47,358 bases of DNA from NCBI GenBank assembly GCA_947498815.1, contig CANMLU010000023.1, positions 1 through 47,358 on the forward strand, read 5' to 3'. Below are positions 18,312-27,518 of this stretch, one piece after another. The first letter of the stretch is position 1; the number at the start of each line of letters is the position of its first letter. The notes beneath the pieces are model-generated. The model worked only from the letters and a program-made list of their open reading frames with translations. It had not been told where the DNA came from and did no database searches. Both the position numbers and the translations under genes were made by a program. This DNA is from an uncultured Aquimarina sp. GTDB taxonomy: Bacteria > Bacteroidota > Bacteroidia > Flavobacteriales > Flavobacteriaceae.

Positions 18312-19414
18312 AAATAGCACTTATTACAATACATAAAGTTACCAACTATGGTGCAGTTTTGCAAGCTTATGCAACCAAAATAGCATTATCCAAATATGGT
18401 AAGGTAAGTACCATTGATTATCATAGTCAACACCTCGCTCATCATATGGATATGATTCGTTTTGAGCTTTCAGTTCATGGAGTTAAAATGTTAGCACATG
18501 ATCTATTAAACTTACCTCAGCGTTATAGGCTGCTATCAAGATTTAAAAAGTTTATCGAGTTAAATATGAATTTGACTAGCCAAGTGAATTCGGTACAGCT
18601 CGAAAAGGGTGAACTAAATCATTTTGATATATATGTTTGTGGAAGCGATCAGATATGGAATCCGGGAGTTGTTACTTCCGAAGGTAACATAGATTCTATA
18701 TTCTTTCTTTCTTTTGTAAAGAATATGGGTAAAAAATTCTCCTTTGCTTCAAGTATTGGACACCATCAGTATTCTGAAACTGAAAAAGCAGAAGTCAAAA
18801 ACTTACTAAGTGATTTTAAAATGATCTCAGTAAGAGAAAGCGATGGGCAAAAAAAATTACAAGAAATATTACCCGAAAGAGATATACATCATGTAGTTGA
18901 TCCAACATTATTACTATCTAAAAAAGAGTGGTACACTGATTTTAAAATTGAAGACAATGAGCCTAAAGAAAAGTATATTTTAGTTTATTCGGTACCACGT
19001 ACAGAGCTAATCAAAAAAGCAATAGAATTTTTTTCTAAAAAACTAAACTTAAAGGTTGTTGCCATAGATAGAATGTTGTTGCCAATTACCAAGGTAGATA
19101 AACATGTTAGAACTGCAGGTCCAAAAGAATTTATAGAATTATATGCGAAAGCCAGTTTTGTAATTACCGATTCTTTTCATGGTACCTGTTTTGCGGTAAA
19201 TTTTGAGAAACCTTTCGCCTGTATTTCGGCCAACGAGAGAGCAAATCGTCAAGAAAGCTTATTGTCTCTATTAGGTATTAAAGAAAGACTTATGTATAAG
19301 GAAGATGATTTTTTAAACCTTGCACCCGAAGTAGACTATGATAACGTTACCAAAAAATTAGCAAAAATCAGGGACGAATCACTGAATTATATAGAATTGG
19401 CTATAAATAAGTAA
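18308..19414 (+). CDS. Polysaccharide pyruvyl transferase family protein (CsaB-like)
   Basis: Enzymes of this family (Pfam PF04230) transfer pyruvate ketals from PEP to sugars of surface glycans. The 368 residues begin MKIALITIHKVTNYGAVLQA, the classical start, with CGSDQIWNPG near residue 111. A C-terminal half follows with VDPTLLL, YILVYS and the conserved ITDSFHGTCFAVNF motif. It is translationally coupled to the nitroreductase gene. Addition of pyruvate to one of the sugars made here (ManNAc or rhamnose) is possible, but the acceptor cannot be told from sequence. Confidence 0.88.
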   Translation: MKIALITIHKVTNYGAVLQAYATKIALSKYGKVSTIDYHSQHLAHHMDMIRFELSVHGVKMLAHDLLNLPQRYRLLSRFKKFIELNMNLTSQVNSVQLEKGELNHFDIYVCGSDQIWNPGVVTSEGNIDSIFFLSFVKNMGKKFSFASSIGHHQYSETEKAEVKNLLSDFKMISVRESDGQKKLQEILPERDIHHVVDPTLLLSKKEWYTDFKIEDNEPKEKYILVYSVPRTELIKKAIEFFSKKLNLKVVAIDRMLLPITKVDKHVRTAGPKEFIELYAKASFVITDSFHGTCFAVNFEKPFACISANERANRQESLLSLLGIKERLMYKEDDFLNLAPEVDYDNVTKKLAKIRDESLNYIELAINK

Positions 19415-19491
19415 AAAGTAATCTAATTATGGTTTTATTGAGTATTCAATACAATAAGGATTAATTATATTCACAAAACAAACTTTGACCA

Positions 19492-20619
19492 GTGAAATTA
19501 GGTATAATAACATCAAGATATCCCAGTAAAAATAATCCCTATAATCACATGTTTGTGCATAGGAGGGTAGTTGAGATGATCAATATCGGTATCTTGGTGA
19601 CTGTGTATATTCCCTCCACTCATTCAGGAGAATATATCTATGAATCAGTTTCCGTAAAAAAAATACCATCAAAGAGTATAATAAAAGAAATTATATCCTA
19701 TGATATATTATATCTTCATTTGCTGAATATATATCCATTTAGCAAAGCAGATGGCTGGTTGATCTATAAACATATCATGAAAAATGATATTCCATTTGCG
19801 ATGTATGTACATGGTAGTGAAGTGCAACGTTATAGCACAAGAATGTTTGAGTTTAATTATAAGATTACAGATATCTTAAAATGGATAAAGAAAGATGTTT
19901 TTGTAATTCCTAAAATGAAAAAATTCTTAAAGAACACAAAAGACAAAAAAAATGCAACTTACCTGTTTCCATCTAATTGGATGAGACAAGACATGGAACA
20001 TAATCTTAATACAAAACTCAATAAGTTTAGTATAATTCCAAACGGTATAGACACTAATTATTATGGATATAAAAATACCGTAGAGAACAGGTATAAATTA
20101 CTAACCATAAGATCACTTTCTCAGAAGGTCTATAATATTGAACAAACTATAGACGTAATGTCTCTACTTCCTGAAAAATATAGCCTGGTAATATATGGAG
20201 AAGGAATCTATAGGAAGAAGTATGAAGAGAGAATAAAAGTCTTGAGATTAGAGAAACGAATTAAAATTATGAATACATTTTTGGAGAAAGATGAGATGAG
20301 AGAAGTCTATAAAGATTACGGTGTCTTTATTTCTACAACCAGAATGGATTCTCAAGGAATTACTATGATGGAAGCCATGGCTAGTGGTCTATTAGTTGTT
20401 ACTACCAACAATTCATCTAAAGAAGAATTTATTCATAATCTTGAAACAGGCGTTGTCGGAAAAAACAATAAAGAACTGGTAGAGGGAATACTTCGTTTAA
20501 CAAATGATGAGGTTCTTTTCGCGAAGGTCTCAAAGGCTGCAAGAGAAGCGATAGAAGAAATTGACAATAAGAAAACGGTTAGAAAAGAAGTAGAAGTACT
20601 CAAAAGCTTGATGAACTAA
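19492..20619 (+). CDS. Glycosyltransferase family 4 protein
   Basis: Cytosolic GT-B fold transferase adding one sugar to the lipid-linked repeat unit; donor and acceptor unknown. The protein (375 residues) starts at a GTG that places MKLGIITSRYPSKNNPY at the N-terminus, as in other GT4 enzymes; no closer ATG serves. The C-terminal domain shows PNGIDTNYY at about 183, a TIRSLSQKVYNIEQ donor-site block and the EAMASGLLVVTT motif near 294 with the catalytic glutamate. It is the only ordinary glycosyltransferase in the locus. A 77-base gap precedes it. Confidence 0.9.
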   Translation: MKLGIITSRYPSKNNPYNHMFVHRRVVEMINIGILVTVYIPSTHSGEYIYESVSVKKIPSKSIIKEIISYDILYLHLLNIYPFSKADGWLIYKHIMKNDIPFAMYVHGSEVQRYSTRMFEFNYKITDILKWIKKDVFVIPKMKKFLKNTKDKKNATYLFPSNWMRQDMEHNLNTKLNKFSIIPNGIDTNYYGYKNTVENRYKLLTIRSLSQKVYNIEQTIDVMSLLPEKYSLVIYGEGIYRKKYEERIKVLRLEKRIKIMNTFLEKDEMREVYKDYGVFISTTRMDSQGITMMEAMASGLLVVTTNNSSKEEFIHNLETGVVGKNNKELVEGILRLTNDEVLFAKVSKAAREAIEEIDNKKTVRKEVEVLKSLMN

Positions 20620-20627
20620 AGAGACAT

Positions 20628-21878
20628 ATGTTAGAGTTAGATAAAATAGACTATTGGATTGTTTCTTTATTATTGCTTTTGTTACCTGTAGATATGATTA
20701 ATGGTATCCTTCTTCATAACAATATTATTCTTCCAATATCTATTAGTCAGATTTACAAAGTTTTTATTTTATTTTTTTTCTTGGTACGAATATTAGTGTA
20801 TCCTAATAAAACTTTAATTGTTTTGGTCTTGATAGCCACATTGTTTTTCCCTACTTTGTATCAAATAATAAGGCAAGGAGAGGCTTCTTTCATTGTATCA
20901 GATACTATAAAACTTCTTAGATATTTGTTACCATTGTTTTCTTTTATGTTTTTTAGCGCGCTTTTTAAAAAGTATAATCCAGAAAACCATCAACGTGCTT
21001 TTCAATTAATTAAGTTTTCTTATATAGTTTTGGTTATCAATATTTTTATAAAGTACCTTGGGCTAGGATATCCTATGTATTCTAATGGAAATATAGGTTC
21101 AAGAGGGTTTTTTAATGCAGGTAACGAACTTTCCGTTTTACTAGTTATTCTTTGCTCTATACTTGCATATAATTTATGGATTCAAAATAAGACTAAAAAG
21201 TATTGTTTGTTTTTGGTTCTTAACGTTTTTGTGGGTATTTCTTTAAGCTCAAAAACAGGTTTATTGGGAATTTTACTGGTTTTTTTCCTAATACCATTAA
21301 AGCCCATTTCATTGACAATAAATATTAAAAGACTTAAAATAACTTTAGTTTCATTAATTATAGGGTTACCTTTAATTGTTTTAATTGCTTGGAAGATTAT
21401 CAAAAACTCGACAATTTTTCTCCGCTTAAGTTTTTTTTGGGATAAATTAGATTTACTCACTTTTATTTTTTCTAGTAGAAACATATTTGCAGAAAATGCA
21501 TTGAATGTGTATAAACGGGAATACAATCTAGCCGAAAAAATTGTTGGTGTTGGGCAAACAAGATTTGAAATGTTAAATGGAGATAAAATTGTAGAAATTG
21601 ATTTTTTGGACATTTTCTTTGCTTATGGTTTTGTAGGTGTCATTACTTTTATACTATTCCTTATATACCTTATTGTACAAGCGGGAAATTTCAGAAAAAA
21701 TGCTAATAAATACTTTTATGCTAGATTTGTTTTTTTAATGACTATTATAATATTTGGTATTTCTACGATTGCCGGACATGTTTTTAACTCAGGTATTGCT
21801 GGTGTGTTTTTGGGTTTAATGTTTTCACTTATGTATTTAAAAGCCAATGATAAAGAAAGAGAAGTTATTGCATTGTAG
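20628..21878 (+). CDS. Polytopic membrane protein, Wzy-like O-antigen polymerase candidate
   Basis: A 416-residue protein of about eleven membrane helices with a larger polar stretch at about 270-325, the topology of Wzy polymerases or O-antigen ligases. It contains SLSSKTGLLGILL and, late, 'EIDFLDIFFAYGFVGV', which resembles the Wzy_C end region but lacks the clear HNQF motif of the two other candidates here. It overlaps the next gene by 32 bases. A role as the polymerase is likely from context but not proven. Confidence 0.75.
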   Translation: MLELDKIDYWIVSLLLLLLPVDMINGILLHNNIILPISISQIYKVFILFFFLVRILVYPNKTLIVLVLIATLFFPTLYQIIRQGEASFIVSDTIKLLRYLLPLFSFMFFSALFKKYNPENHQRAFQLIKFSYIVLVINIFIKYLGLGYPMYSNGNIGSRGFFNAGNELSVLLVILCSILAYNLWIQNKTKKYCLFLVLNVFVGISLSSKTGLLGILLVFFLIPLKPISLTINIKRLKITLVSLIIGLPLIVLIAWKIIKNSTIFLRLSFFWDKLDLLTFIFSSRNIFAENALNVYKREYNLAEKIVGVGQTRFEMLNGDKIVEIDFLDIFFAYGFVGVITFILFLIYLIVQAGNFRKNANKYFYARFVFLMTIIIFGISTIAGHVFNSGIAGVFLGLMFSLMYLKANDKEREVIAL

Positions 21879-23112
21879 TGCATTTTTGTTTACACTTGCA
21901 TTACCGCTATCTACTAAAATTGGTAATTTAGCGCTTGGATTATTTTTGATATTAGCTTTATTAAATACTAGGTCAGATTCAAAATATGAACTTAGAATTA
22001 TCAAATACTCTACCGCTATATTTTTTATTGCATTTCTTTCAGGATTTATGGTGCTAGGAGATGTGTCGGTAGGGATTAATCAATTAGGGAAAAAAATATT
22101 CTATTTAATAACTCCAATCATAGTATGTTTCCTTTCAAAAGAAAACATCGACCGTACAATCAAATATAGCCTAAAGGGATTATTTTATGGTTGTTTAGCG
22201 TGTTCAATAATTTTAGTATTTCATAATTTTTACGAATATTATTTGACTAGGCCATTTTTTTATCTGGATAAAGACATTTTTAATTTCTATTATACGAGTT
22301 ATAATTTTACTAGAATACTAAAGATTCATCCAACTTATTTGGGAAGCTATTTTGTTTTAGCATTAGTGTATTTACTAAATATTCTTTTTATACAGAAGAA
22401 GCATTATAAAACAGCGATTTTGATTTTGACTCTAATATTTTATACTTTTACTATTGTATTTTTAAATGCAAGAATTATATATGGATTAACATTTTTAGTT
22501 TTTGTGTTCTTTTTTATTAGGTCCGCACGAATACTATATAGAAAAAGCAAATTTCTATCTTTTTCTCTTCCACTCCTTTTTATAGCAATGGTAGTTATAG
22601 GTTATAATGCTTTAAATAAGACGTATGTTGCTAGTAGATTAACTGAAGAGCTGAAATGGGAACTGTCTAACGAAGTGGGAACAGAATATAGTTATAATCG
22701 AAAAGGGGATTCGCGTTTTGCAAGATGGAAGTCAGGGATATCCGTTATTAAGAAAAAACCAATCTTAGGTCATGGTCTTCATTCAGAAAAAGGTGTTTTA
22801 GTAAAAGAATATAAGATTAATGGAATGCAAGCATCAATCGTAAATAGATATGATTCGCATAATCAATTTATTTCTTTTTTCATACAATTTGGATTGATTG
22901 GTTTAGTTATTATAGTGTATTTTATCTCGAATTTTTATTTTGCTTTTAAGACCAAGAATGTTATTTATTTTGCGTTGATATTTATTATATTTTCTATTTG
23001 TTTAGTTGAGAATTACTTAAACATGAATGCAGGAGTATTATTTGTGGCTTTTTTCTCATCTGTTTTTCTAGCCCAAGAAAAAAATTCTAAATCACTTTAT
23101 TATGGAGAATAG
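21847..23112 (+). CDS. O-antigen ligase/polymerase family membrane protein (Wzy_C type)
   Basis: 421 residues with about ten membrane helices. The large periplasmic loop ends in 'IVNRYDSHNQFISFFIQFGLIGL' (HNQF near 337). An arginine-rich 'RFARWKSGISVIKKKPILGHGLHSE' segment precedes it. Both are marks of the O-antigen ligase domain (PF04932). Its ATG lies inside the end of the previous, also Wzy-like, gene and its end overlaps the WecG-like gene by 11 bases. It may ligate the finished glycan to its carrier or polymerise it; sequence alone does not decide. Confidence 0.82.
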   Translation: MIKKEKLLHCSAFLFTLALPLSTKIGNLALGLFLILALLNTRSDSKYELRIIKYSTAIFFIAFLSGFMVLGDVSVGINQLGKKIFYLITPIIVCFLSKENIDRTIKYSLKGLFYGCLACSIILVFHNFYEYYLTRPFFYLDKDIFNFYYTSYNFTRILKIHPTYLGSYFVLALVYLLNILFIQKKHYKTAILILTLIFYTFTIVFLNARIIYGLTFLVFVFFFIRSARILYRKSKFLSFSLPLLFIAMVVIGYNALNKTYVASRLTEELKWELSNEVGTEYSYNRKGDSRFARWKSGISVIKKKPILGHGLHSEKGVLVKEYKINGMQASIVNRYDSHNQFISFFIQFGLIGLVIIVYFISNFYFAFKTKNVIYFALIFIIFSICLVENYLNMNAGVLFVAFFSSVFLAQEKNSKSLYYGE

Positions 23113-23794
23113 ATTTATTAATAAAAAAAAAGTACATTCTTTTCAATCTAAAGATGCTTTTTTGAGTTTTATAAACAGTAAGAAAGTAATTCTGATTGCT
23201 CTTAATGCAGAAAAACTTAACAAAGAAGACGAGGAGTTAGATTCTATAATTAATAAAAATGTAGGTTATCCAGATGGAGTAGGAGCGGTTTTGGCCTTAA
23301 AAAGGAAAGGCCTACAAACTATAAAAATAGCAGGAGCAGAGTTTTGGTTAGATATTATTAAAAAATTCTCAGAGTCAAAATCATTTTATTTAATAGGATC
23401 AAGTGAAGAGGTTATTAAAAAAACAGTTGTAAAATTAAAAGATGATTTTCCTAATGTAAATATCGTTGGATACAGAAACGGCTATCTTAAATCCGGGGAT
23501 GATAAGGTTTTGATTCAAGAATTTAAGGAAAAAAATCCTGATGTAGTATTTGTTGCTATGGGAAGTCCAAAACAAGAGCTCCTAATGAATGATTTTATAA
23601 AACAGCACCCTGCATTATACATGGGCCTTGGTGGAAGCTTTGATGTGTATTCAGGATTAAAAAAAAGAGCACCAAGAGTTTTTATCAAGCTTGGATTAGA
23701 GTGGCTATATAGACTTTTAAAGGAGCCTACCAGATTAAACAGACAGGCTAATTTGCTCAAATTCGGATGGAAAATATTAATTAATAAAATTTAG
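23102..23794 (+). CDS. WecG/TagA/CpsF-family glycosyltransferase (GT26)
   Basis: Transfers ManNAc or ManNAcA onto GlcNAc-PP-undecaprenol, the second step of ECA and teichoic-linker synthesis. The 230 residues include the conserved YPDGVGAV (Asp58) at 57-64, AGAEFWLDII, the MGSPKQELLM motif near 154 and the end block GGSFDVYSGLKKRAP...GLEWLYRLLKEP.R. With wecB, wecC and the WecA-like gene right after it, the locus can build a ManNAcA-GlcNAc-PP-lipid start. The gene overlaps the previous one by 11 bases. Confidence 0.9.
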   Translation: MENRFINKKKVHSFQSKDAFLSFINSKKVILIALNAEKLNKEDEELDSIINKNVGYPDGVGAVLALKRKGLQTIKIAGAEFWLDIIKKFSESKSFYLIGSSEEVIKKTVVKLKDDFPNVNIVGYRNGYLKSGDDKVLIQEFKEKNPDVVFVAMGSPKQELLMNDFIKQHPALYMGLGGSFDVYSGLKKRAPRVFIKLGLEWLYRLLKEPTRLNRQANLLKFGWKILINKI

Positions 23795-23860
23795 TCTTGG
23801 TATTTATTAATTTTGTTGGATTAAATAGAAATAATCTGCTTACACTACTCTAATTATTAC

Positions 23861-23868
23861 TATTTTTG
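23861..23868 (+). promoter_or_regulatory. Candidate -7 box ahead of the WecA-like gene
   Basis: TATTTTTG fits TAnnTTTG in the 93-base gap, 19 bases before the TTG start. No clear -33 element. It might start a second transcript for the last part of the locus. Confidence 0.25.
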
Positions 23869-23887
23869 ACTAATTAAACTTTGGACT

Positions 23888-25048
23888 TTGGCTATATATT
23901 ATCCAATCCTATTCTTCATAGGAGCATATGTACTTACATTTTTCACTATCCCAAAAATAATAGGTTTAGTGGAATATAAAAATCTTATGGATAATCCGAA
24001 TAAGAGAAGTTCACATGTTAAAATAACTCCAACATTAGGGGGAGTTTCTTTTTTTTATACTTTGATTTTTGCCTTATTTTTTTTAAAAGAATGGAGCAAC
24101 TACAATGAGTCGATTTATTTTATCCCTGGACTCACAATTCTCTTTATAGTTGGATTAAAAGACGACCTTGTTATACTTTCTCCCTATACCAAACTTGCAG
24201 CACAATTACTTTCAATTGTTTTTATTTTAAGTAATGAAGGGTTTATGATTCATTCATTAAATGGATTTTTGGGCATAAATGAAATTCCAGTTTACTTATT
24301 CTATGGCGTAGGCGGTTTTTTGATGTTAACCATAATTAATGCTTATAATTTGATTGATGGTATAGACGGACTTGCAGCAATAGTGGGTATAATAATTTTG
24401 ATTATTTACGCTACTATCTTTTATATTACTCAAGAATATTTTTTTGCTCTACTATGTTTAACATTAAACGGCTCTTTAATAGCATTCTTAAGCTTTAACT
24501 TATCTTCGAACAAGAAAATTTTTATGGGAGATACAGGATCACTAATTGTTGGTTTTGTTATAAGCGTACTAACTTTAAAGTTTCTTGCCTTATCACCAGA
24601 AGCATATGACAGTTTACCTTTTTTGCTAGAAAATGTGCCTTTAATAGCAATAAGCATTTTGATTGTACCATTATTTGATACTGCTAGAGTTTTTACCATA
24701 CGATTGGCTAATAAAAAAAGCCCATTCTCTCCGGATAGAAATCACACCCATCATATACTCATAGATTACTTCAAAATATCTCATCAACAAGCTAGCTTTA
24801 TCATTGGAGGATTTAATTTAATTTTTGTAATACTCTTTATAATTCTTGGTAGTTCTTCCTATAACTTTTATTTAGTAATTGCACTTATCGTTACAGTTAT
24901 TATATTAGGCTATCTTTTTTATCGTTTTGACTATAGTTTTGCTAACATAAAGAGAAAAATAATTTTCCGAAAAAAAGTCGATAGTATTAAAAGTGAAGTA
25001 AGAAAAGGGAGAGAAAAACTAGTTCATAAAAAAAGTAAGAGAAAATGA
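23888..25048 (+). CDS. WecA/TagO-like undecaprenyl-phosphate N-acetylhexosamine-1-P transferase
   Basis: Starts repeat-unit assembly by moving a HexNAc-1-P from its UDP donor to undecaprenyl phosphate. The 386 residues have about eleven membrane helices and all cytosolic loop motifs of the MraY/WecA family: RSSH near 40, the Mg-binding pair DD at 92-93, NAYNLIDGIDGLA at 151-163, FMGDTGSL near 212 and the RNHTHH motif near 284. No ATG precedes the first helix in frame, so TTG 23888 is taken as the start. It overlaps ugd by four bases. A cytosolic basic tail ends the protein. Confidence 0.92.
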   Translation: MAIYYPILFFIGAYVLTFFTIPKIIGLVEYKNLMDNPNKRSSHVKITPTLGGVSFFYTLIFALFFLKEWSNYNESIYFIPGLTILFIVGLKDDLVILSPYTKLAAQLLSIVFILSNEGFMIHSLNGFLGINEIPVYLFYGVGGFLMLTIINAYNLIDGIDGLAAIVGIIILIIYATIFYITQEYFFALLCLTLNGSLIAFLSFNLSSNKKIFMGDTGSLIVGFVISVLTLKFLALSPEAYDSLPFLLENVPLIAISILIVPLFDTARVFTIRLANKKSPFSPDRNHTHHILIDYFKISHQQASFIIGGFNLIFVILFIILGSSSYNFYLVIALIVTVIILGYLFYRFDYSFANIKRKIIFRKKVDSIKSEVRKGREKLVHKKSKRK

Positions 25049-26358
25049 AAATATCTGTTATAGGAACAGGCTATGTAGGTTTAGTAACTGGAACCTGTTT
25101 GGCAGAAACAGGAAATGAAGTAGTCTGTGTAGATATAGATAAGAATAAAGTACAACAAATGAGAGCAGGTGAAGTTCCAATTTATGAGCCTCATTTGGAT
25201 GTATTATTTGAGCGAAATATTAGGGCAAACAGGCTAAAATTTAGTACATCTCTTAAAGAGGGTCTTAATCATGGCGAAATAATTTTCTTAGCCTTGCCAA
25301 CCCCTGAAGATGAAGATGGCTCTGCAGATTTACAATATGTTTTGGGCGTTTCTGAAGAAATAGGAAGACTTATTAATACCTACAAAGTAATTGTGGATAA
25401 AAGTACCGTGCCTGTTGGGACTGCAGAAAAGGTCTATGAAGTTATTTTAAAAAATGCAAAATGTGAGTTTGATGTAGTATCCAACCCAGAATTTTTAAGA
25501 GAAGGTTTTGCTGTTGATGATTTTCTTAAACCCGAAAGAATAGTGGTTGGTTCTAGTTCTGAAAGAGCTACTCAATTAATGAAGAAACTATATAAGCCTT
25601 ATGTGAGATCTGGTAATCCTATTATAGTAATGGACGAAAAATCCGCTGAACTTACTAAATATGCAGCCAATTCTTTTTTAGCTGCCAAGATTACTTTTAT
25701 GAACGAAATCGCAAACTATTGCGAAAAAGTAGGAGCAGATGTGGATCAAGTGCGCAGAGGTATGGGTACAGATTCAAGAATAGGAAAGCGATTTTTATTT
25801 CCGGGGATTGGATATGGTGGATCTTGCTTTCCAAAAGACGTAAAAGCATTACATAAATCAGGAAAAGATGATCATTATGATTTTCAGATTTTAGAAGCAG
25901 TAATAAATGTAAATAAAAATCAGAAAGTAGTATTAATACCTAAGATTAAGGATTATTTTAAAAATAATTTAGAAGGAAAAACTTTTGCTATTTGGGGACT
26001 AGCTTTTAAACCAGAAACTGATGACATTCGAGAAGCACCTGCTTTGGATATCATAAATGAATTGTTGAGTCAAGGAGCAAAAGTTAAAGCGTTTGATCCC
26101 GAAGCAATGCCCAATGTTGAGCGCATACTGGGAAACAAAATAGTGTTTTCAAATTCAATGTACGATGCTTTGTATAATGCGAATGCACTAATTATTTGTA
26201 CGGAGTGGAGCATTTTTAGAACGCCTGATTTTGAAAAGATCAAAAAATCACTTAAAAATAATGTAATTTTTGACGGAAGGAATCTTTATGATCTTGAGGA
26301 TATAAAAAAAGAAAATCTATCTTATTATTCAATAGGTAGAGAAACGATAATCTCATAG
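25045..26358 (+). CDS. ugd: UDP-glucose 6-dehydrogenase
   Basis: Oxidises UDP-glucose to UDP-glucuronate with two NAD. The 437 residues start [21 protein letters not shown], followed by [20 protein letters not shown] and the catalytic cysteine in [18 protein letters not shown] at about 261. The end domain carries [16 protein letters not shown]. It overlaps the WecA-like gene (ATGA) and feeds the UDP-xylose synthase eight bases downstream. Confidence 0.96.
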   Translation: MKISVIGTGYVGLVTGTCLAETGNEVVCVDIDKNKVQQMRAGEVPIYEPHLDVLFERNIRANRLKFSTSLKEGLNHGEIIFLALPTPEDEDGSADLQYVLGVSEEIGRLINTYKVIVDKSTVPVGTAEKVYEVILKNAKCEFDVVSNPEFLREGFAVDDFLKPERIVVGSSSERATQLMKKLYKPYVRSGNPIIVMDEKSAELTKYAANSFLAAKITFMNEIANYCEKVGADVDQVRRGMGTDSRIGKRFLFPGIGYGGSCFPKDVKALHKSGKDDHYDFQILEAVINVNKNQKVVLIPKIKDYFKNNLEGKTFAIWGLAFKPETDDIREAPALDIINELLSQGAKVKAFDPEAMPNVERILGNKIVFSNSMYDALYNANALIICTEWSIFRTPDFEKIKKSLKNNVIFDGRNLYDLEDIKKENLSYYSIGRETIIS

Positions 26359-26366
26359 GGATAATT

Positions 26367-27338
26367 ATGAAACGGATTTTAATTACAGGAGCAGCAGGGT
26401 TTTTAGGATCTCATCTCTGTGATCGATTTATCAATGAAGGTTTTCATGTGATTGGTATGGATAACCTAATTACAGGTGATTTGAAAAACATTGAACATTT
26501 GTTTGAGCTCAAAAATTTTGAATTTTATCATCATGATGTTTCAAAATTTGTTCATGTTCCAGGGGATTTAGATTGTATTCTTCATTTTGCCTCTCCGGCA
26601 AGCCCAATCGATTATCTGAAAATTCCTATACAAACTCTCAAGGTTGGATCTCTTGGAACGCATAATTTGTTGGGATTGGCAAAAGAAAAAGGTGCTAGAA
26701 TTCTTATCGCATCTACTAGTGAAGTATATGGAGATCCATTAGTACATCCACAGAATGAAGACTATTATGGTAATGTAAATGCCATTGGACCACGTGGGGT
26801 ATATGACGAGGCAAAACGCTTTCAGGAATCTATCACAATGGCATATCACACCTATCATGGGGTAGAAACCAGAATAGCTCGTATTTTTAATACGTATGGA
26901 CCTAGAATGAGACTAAATGACGGACGTGTGGTACCAGCATTTATTGGGCAGGCTTTGAGAGGTGAGGACCTTACAGTATTTGGAGAAGGATTACAAACAC
27001 GTTCTTTTTGTTATGTGGATGATTTAATAGAAGGTATTTATCGATTGCTCTTTAGTGACTATATAAATCCTGTAAACATTGGTAACCCAGATGAGATTAC
27101 GATCAAAGATTTTGCTGAAGAAATAATAAAACTTACAGGAACAGAACAAAAGGTAATCTATAAAGACCTACCTGTTAATGATCCATTACAAAGACAACCA
27201 GACATAACAAGAGCAAAAAAAGTTTTGGGCTGGGAACCAAAAGTAGATCGATCAGAGGGCATGAAATACACTCTGGATTATTTTAAAGGATTATCGCCAA
27301 AGGAGTTGAGAAAAAGTGAACATAGAGATTTTTCATAA
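26367..27338 (+). CDS. UDP-glucuronate decarboxylase (UDP-xylose synthase)
   Basis: Converts UDP-glucuronate to UDP-xylose through a 4-keto intermediate. The 323-residue SDR protein shows [14 protein letters not shown] at 7-20, [19 protein letters not shown], the YDEAKR active-site pair, [11 protein letters not shown] and [16 protein letters not shown], all typical of UXS rather than of generic epimerases. The length equals soluble bacterial UXS. It ends the sugar-nucleotide section; no xylosyltransferase is recognisable in the window. Confidence 0.93.
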   Translation: MKRILITGAAGFLGSHLCDRFINEGFHVIGMDNLITGDLKNIEHLFELKNFEFYHHDVSKFVHVPGDLDCILHFASPASPIDYLKIPIQTLKVGSLGTHNLLGLAKEKGARILIASTSEVYGDPLVHPQNEDYYGNVNAIGPRGVYDEAKRFQESITMAYHTYHGVETRIARIFNTYGPRMRLNDGRVVPAFIGQALRGEDLTVFGEGLQTRSFCYVDDLIEGIYRLLFSDYINPVNIGNPDEITIKDFAEEIIKLTGTEQKVIYKDLPVNDPLQRQPDITRAKKVLGWEPKVDRSEGMKYTLDYFKGLSPKELRKSEHRDFS

Positions 27339-27518
27339 TCCAAAAAATTTATTATATGCTTTTGGGTTAATTTAAAAATAACGGACTGGAATCGATATAA
27401 CACCCTTAAGGATCAAATGTTTACTTCTCAAAATATAAAACTTTAAAAAGCGTTATAGTTTTTTAAAATTAATTAAACCCCTATAACCTAGTAAATAAGT
27501 ATTAGCAAATCTACTTCT

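Noticed and set aside
21182-21613. Minus-strand open frame of 143 codons inside the Wzy-like gene.
   Set aside because: Antisense to a clear membrane protein; Lys/Ser-rich complement of hydrophobic codons with no domain.
27339-27518. Possible regulatory RNA or JUMPstart-like element in the 180-base gap.
   Set aside because: Only AT-rich sequence without a convincing hairpin or known motif was seen.
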